Assembly: GCF_022344005.1 (NCBI RefSeq)
Contig: NZ_CP092190.1
Coordinates: 2,309,001 to 2,373,000 of the forward strand
Reading direction: 5' to 3'
Source of the DNA: Deinococcus sp. KNUC1210
GTDB taxonomy: Bacteria; Deinococcota; Deinococci; Deinococcales; Deinococcaceae
Length of the DNA: 64,000 nucleotides
Of the stretch, positions 62,848 to 64,000 are shown one piece after another. Within the stretch, counting starts at the first letter, position 1, and each line of letters opens with the position of its first letter. Below the pieces are notes generated by a model that had not been told where the DNA came from, did not search any database, and saw nothing but the letters and a program-made list of their open reading frames with translations. The position numbers and the translations under genes were made by a program.

Positions 62848-64000
62848 AAAGACCAGCGCCCGGCAATTCCCCCAGCTCGTCCCAGAGCGTGAACGCCGCC
62901 CGTGCCCCCGCCGCGATGATGCCCTCGTCCTTCCAGCCCACCGCCAGGGCAGGCCCGCGTGTGAAGGCGTGCAGCACCTCGGCAGCCGAGAGCGCCTCCT
63001 GCGGGGCCAGCGAGCTGCCGTCGTCGGCCATGCGCGTCGTGGCTGCCGCGAAGCTCGCCTGCACGTCTGGCGGCGCAACCGGCGCGTCCGAACCGAAGGC
63101 CAGCAGCGCTCCGGCCCGTTTGAGTGATGCGAAGGGGTAACTGCCGCTCTCCAGATGCGGCAACAGGTGGCGAATCATGGCTCCATCGGCCTGAAGGTGA
63201 ATCGGCTGGGCACTGACCGTCAGGCCACGGAAGCGGGCGATGTCCTGGGGCCGCAGATGCTGGGCGTGCTCGACCCGCAGGCGCAGCCCCTTCTGAGCGG
63301 CCAGTTCGCGCAGATCGTCGTAGGCGTCCAGCACCTCGGTATTGGCCCGGTCTCCGATGGCGTGTGTAACGGGGATCAGGCCCAGGGCCAGGGCTTCGCG
63401 CCCCAGTTCGCGAATCAGCTCGGGTGAATCGAGCGCGATGCCGGTGCCGCTGCCGTCGGCGAAACCGGGTGCGTGCAGCAGAGCGGTACGGCTGCCCAGT
63501 GCGCCGTCGGCAAAGAATTTGACGCCGCCGAACGCGAACAGGCCGCCGCTGCCCGGCCCCAGCCCCAGCGCTCGGGCCATCGGCAGCCGGTCATGGGGCA
63601 GGCAGGCCCAGATTCGCAGCGGCAATTCCCCGCGTGCAGCCAGGGTCGCCAGAGCATGCGGCGCTTCCGGCCCCTCGAAGGCCATGGTGTGTGCCCCCAC
63701 GTAGCCACGCGCTGCCAGATCATCTGCGCCGCGCCGGGCGGCTGCCAGCGTTTCGGCTTCGCTGTGCGCGGGAATGTGGGAGGCCAGCAGGTCGGCGGCA
63801 TTTTCCAGCAGGATGCCGGACGGCTGTCCATCCGGGCGGCGCACGATCTTTCCGCCCTCGGGGTCGGGGGTGGCGGCGTGGATGCCGGCCCGCTCCAGTG
63901 CGGCACTGTTGGCCCATCCCATGTGCAGGTCGCGGGAATACAGCAGCACCGGATGCAGCGGGCTCACGGCGTCGAGCAGCGCCGCGTCCGGAAAATCGTT
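62846..64000 (-). CDS. Metal-dependent amidohydrolase (YtcJ-like), 5' end beyond the window
   Basis: At least 384 residues; the frame is open past 64000 ([18 protein letters not shown] continues upstream of the first internal start at 63967). YtcJ features: [16 protein letters not shown], the metal-bridging lysine in [30 protein letters not shown] and [11 protein letters not shown]. The family cleaves amides or cyclic amides with two metal ions. N-terminal HxH metal motif must lie outside the window. TAA at 62846-62848 lies in the inverted repeat. Confidence 0.87.
   Translation of the reverse strand, partial: NDFPDAALLDAVSPLHPVLLYSRDLHMGWANSAALERAGIHAATPDPEGGKIVRRPDGQPSGILLENAADLLASHIPAHSEAETLAAARRGADDLAARGYVGAHTMAFEGPEAPHALATLAARGELPLRIWACLPHDRLPMARALGLGPGSGGLFAFGGVKFFADGALGSRTALLHAPGFADGSGTGIALDSPELIRELGREALALGLIPVTHAIGDRANTEVLDAYDDLRELAAQKGLRLRVEHAQHLRPQDIARFRGLTVSAQPIHLQADGAMIRHLLPHLESGSYPFASLKRAGALLAFGSDAPVAPPDVQASFAAATTRMADDGSSLAPQEALSAAEVLHAFTRGPALAVGWKDEGIIAAGARAAFTLWDELGELPGAGL

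Overview
The window is high-GC bacterial DNA (by eye about two-thirds G+C) that looks like a Deinococcus chromosome. Reasons: TANNNT -10 hexamers end only 5-8 bases before many ATG/GTG starts and lack a Shine-Dalgarno site, the leaderless-mRNA habit known in Deinococcus; there is a close relative of the Deinococcus MazG-like dUTP pyrophosphatase DR2231; and a paired-M16 and pst/phoU repertoire typical of the group. No rRNA, tRNA, CRISPR array, complete insertion sequence or prophage was recognised.

Layout. 0-13.7 kb (mostly minus strand): TPR protein, secreted hydrolase, OmpR-type two-component pair, class III cyclase domain, UbiA-type prenyltransferase, a CAP-domain lipoprotein, a Crp/Fnr regulator, AlkA-type glycosylase, SDR, Nudix and CDP-alcohol phosphotransferase. 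13.8-23.2 kb (mostly plus): DUF512 radical-SAM protein, MscL, DinB-like protein, a catalytic/non-catalytic M16 peptidase pair, parts of an amino-acid ABC importer, a paired SMR transporter and AzlC/AzlD. 23.2-28.1 kb (minus): a complete phosphate module phoU, pstB, pstA, pstC, pstS with 11-bp-period Pho-box repeats before pstS and pstC.

28.1-33.1 kb holds an MBL-fold hydrolase, an M20 amidohydrolase, the MazG-like enzyme, DoxX and a quinone-reductase-like MDR protein. Between mazG and doxX lies a candidate structured RNA on the minus strand with its own terminator. 33.4-49.9 kb is one long plus-strand run for fatty-acid degradation: FadB-like fusion, thiolase, two acyl-CoA dehydrogenases, acyl-CoA synthetase, SDR, hotdog thioesterase and MaoC hydratase, mixed with esterases, a macro-domain protein, a TMEM175-like channel and small unknown genes. 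A 457-bp element made of near-identical inverted repeats around a lower-GC DUF559 nuclease gene sits inside this run.

50-64 kb: TPR-like/HD-GYP protein, MFS exporter, a strikingly AT-rich secreted YD-like gene (probably acquired), molybdopterin oxidoreductase, then a dispersed cell-wall cluster mraY, (GMC oxidoreductase, secreted repeat protein), murD, ftsW, and an amidohydrolase cut by the window edge. mraY and one alpha/beta hydrolase carry single-base frameshifts that look like sequence errors. The main integrated stories are phosphate scavenging (pst/phoU), beta-oxidation, and peptidoglycan precursor synthesis plus septal growth.
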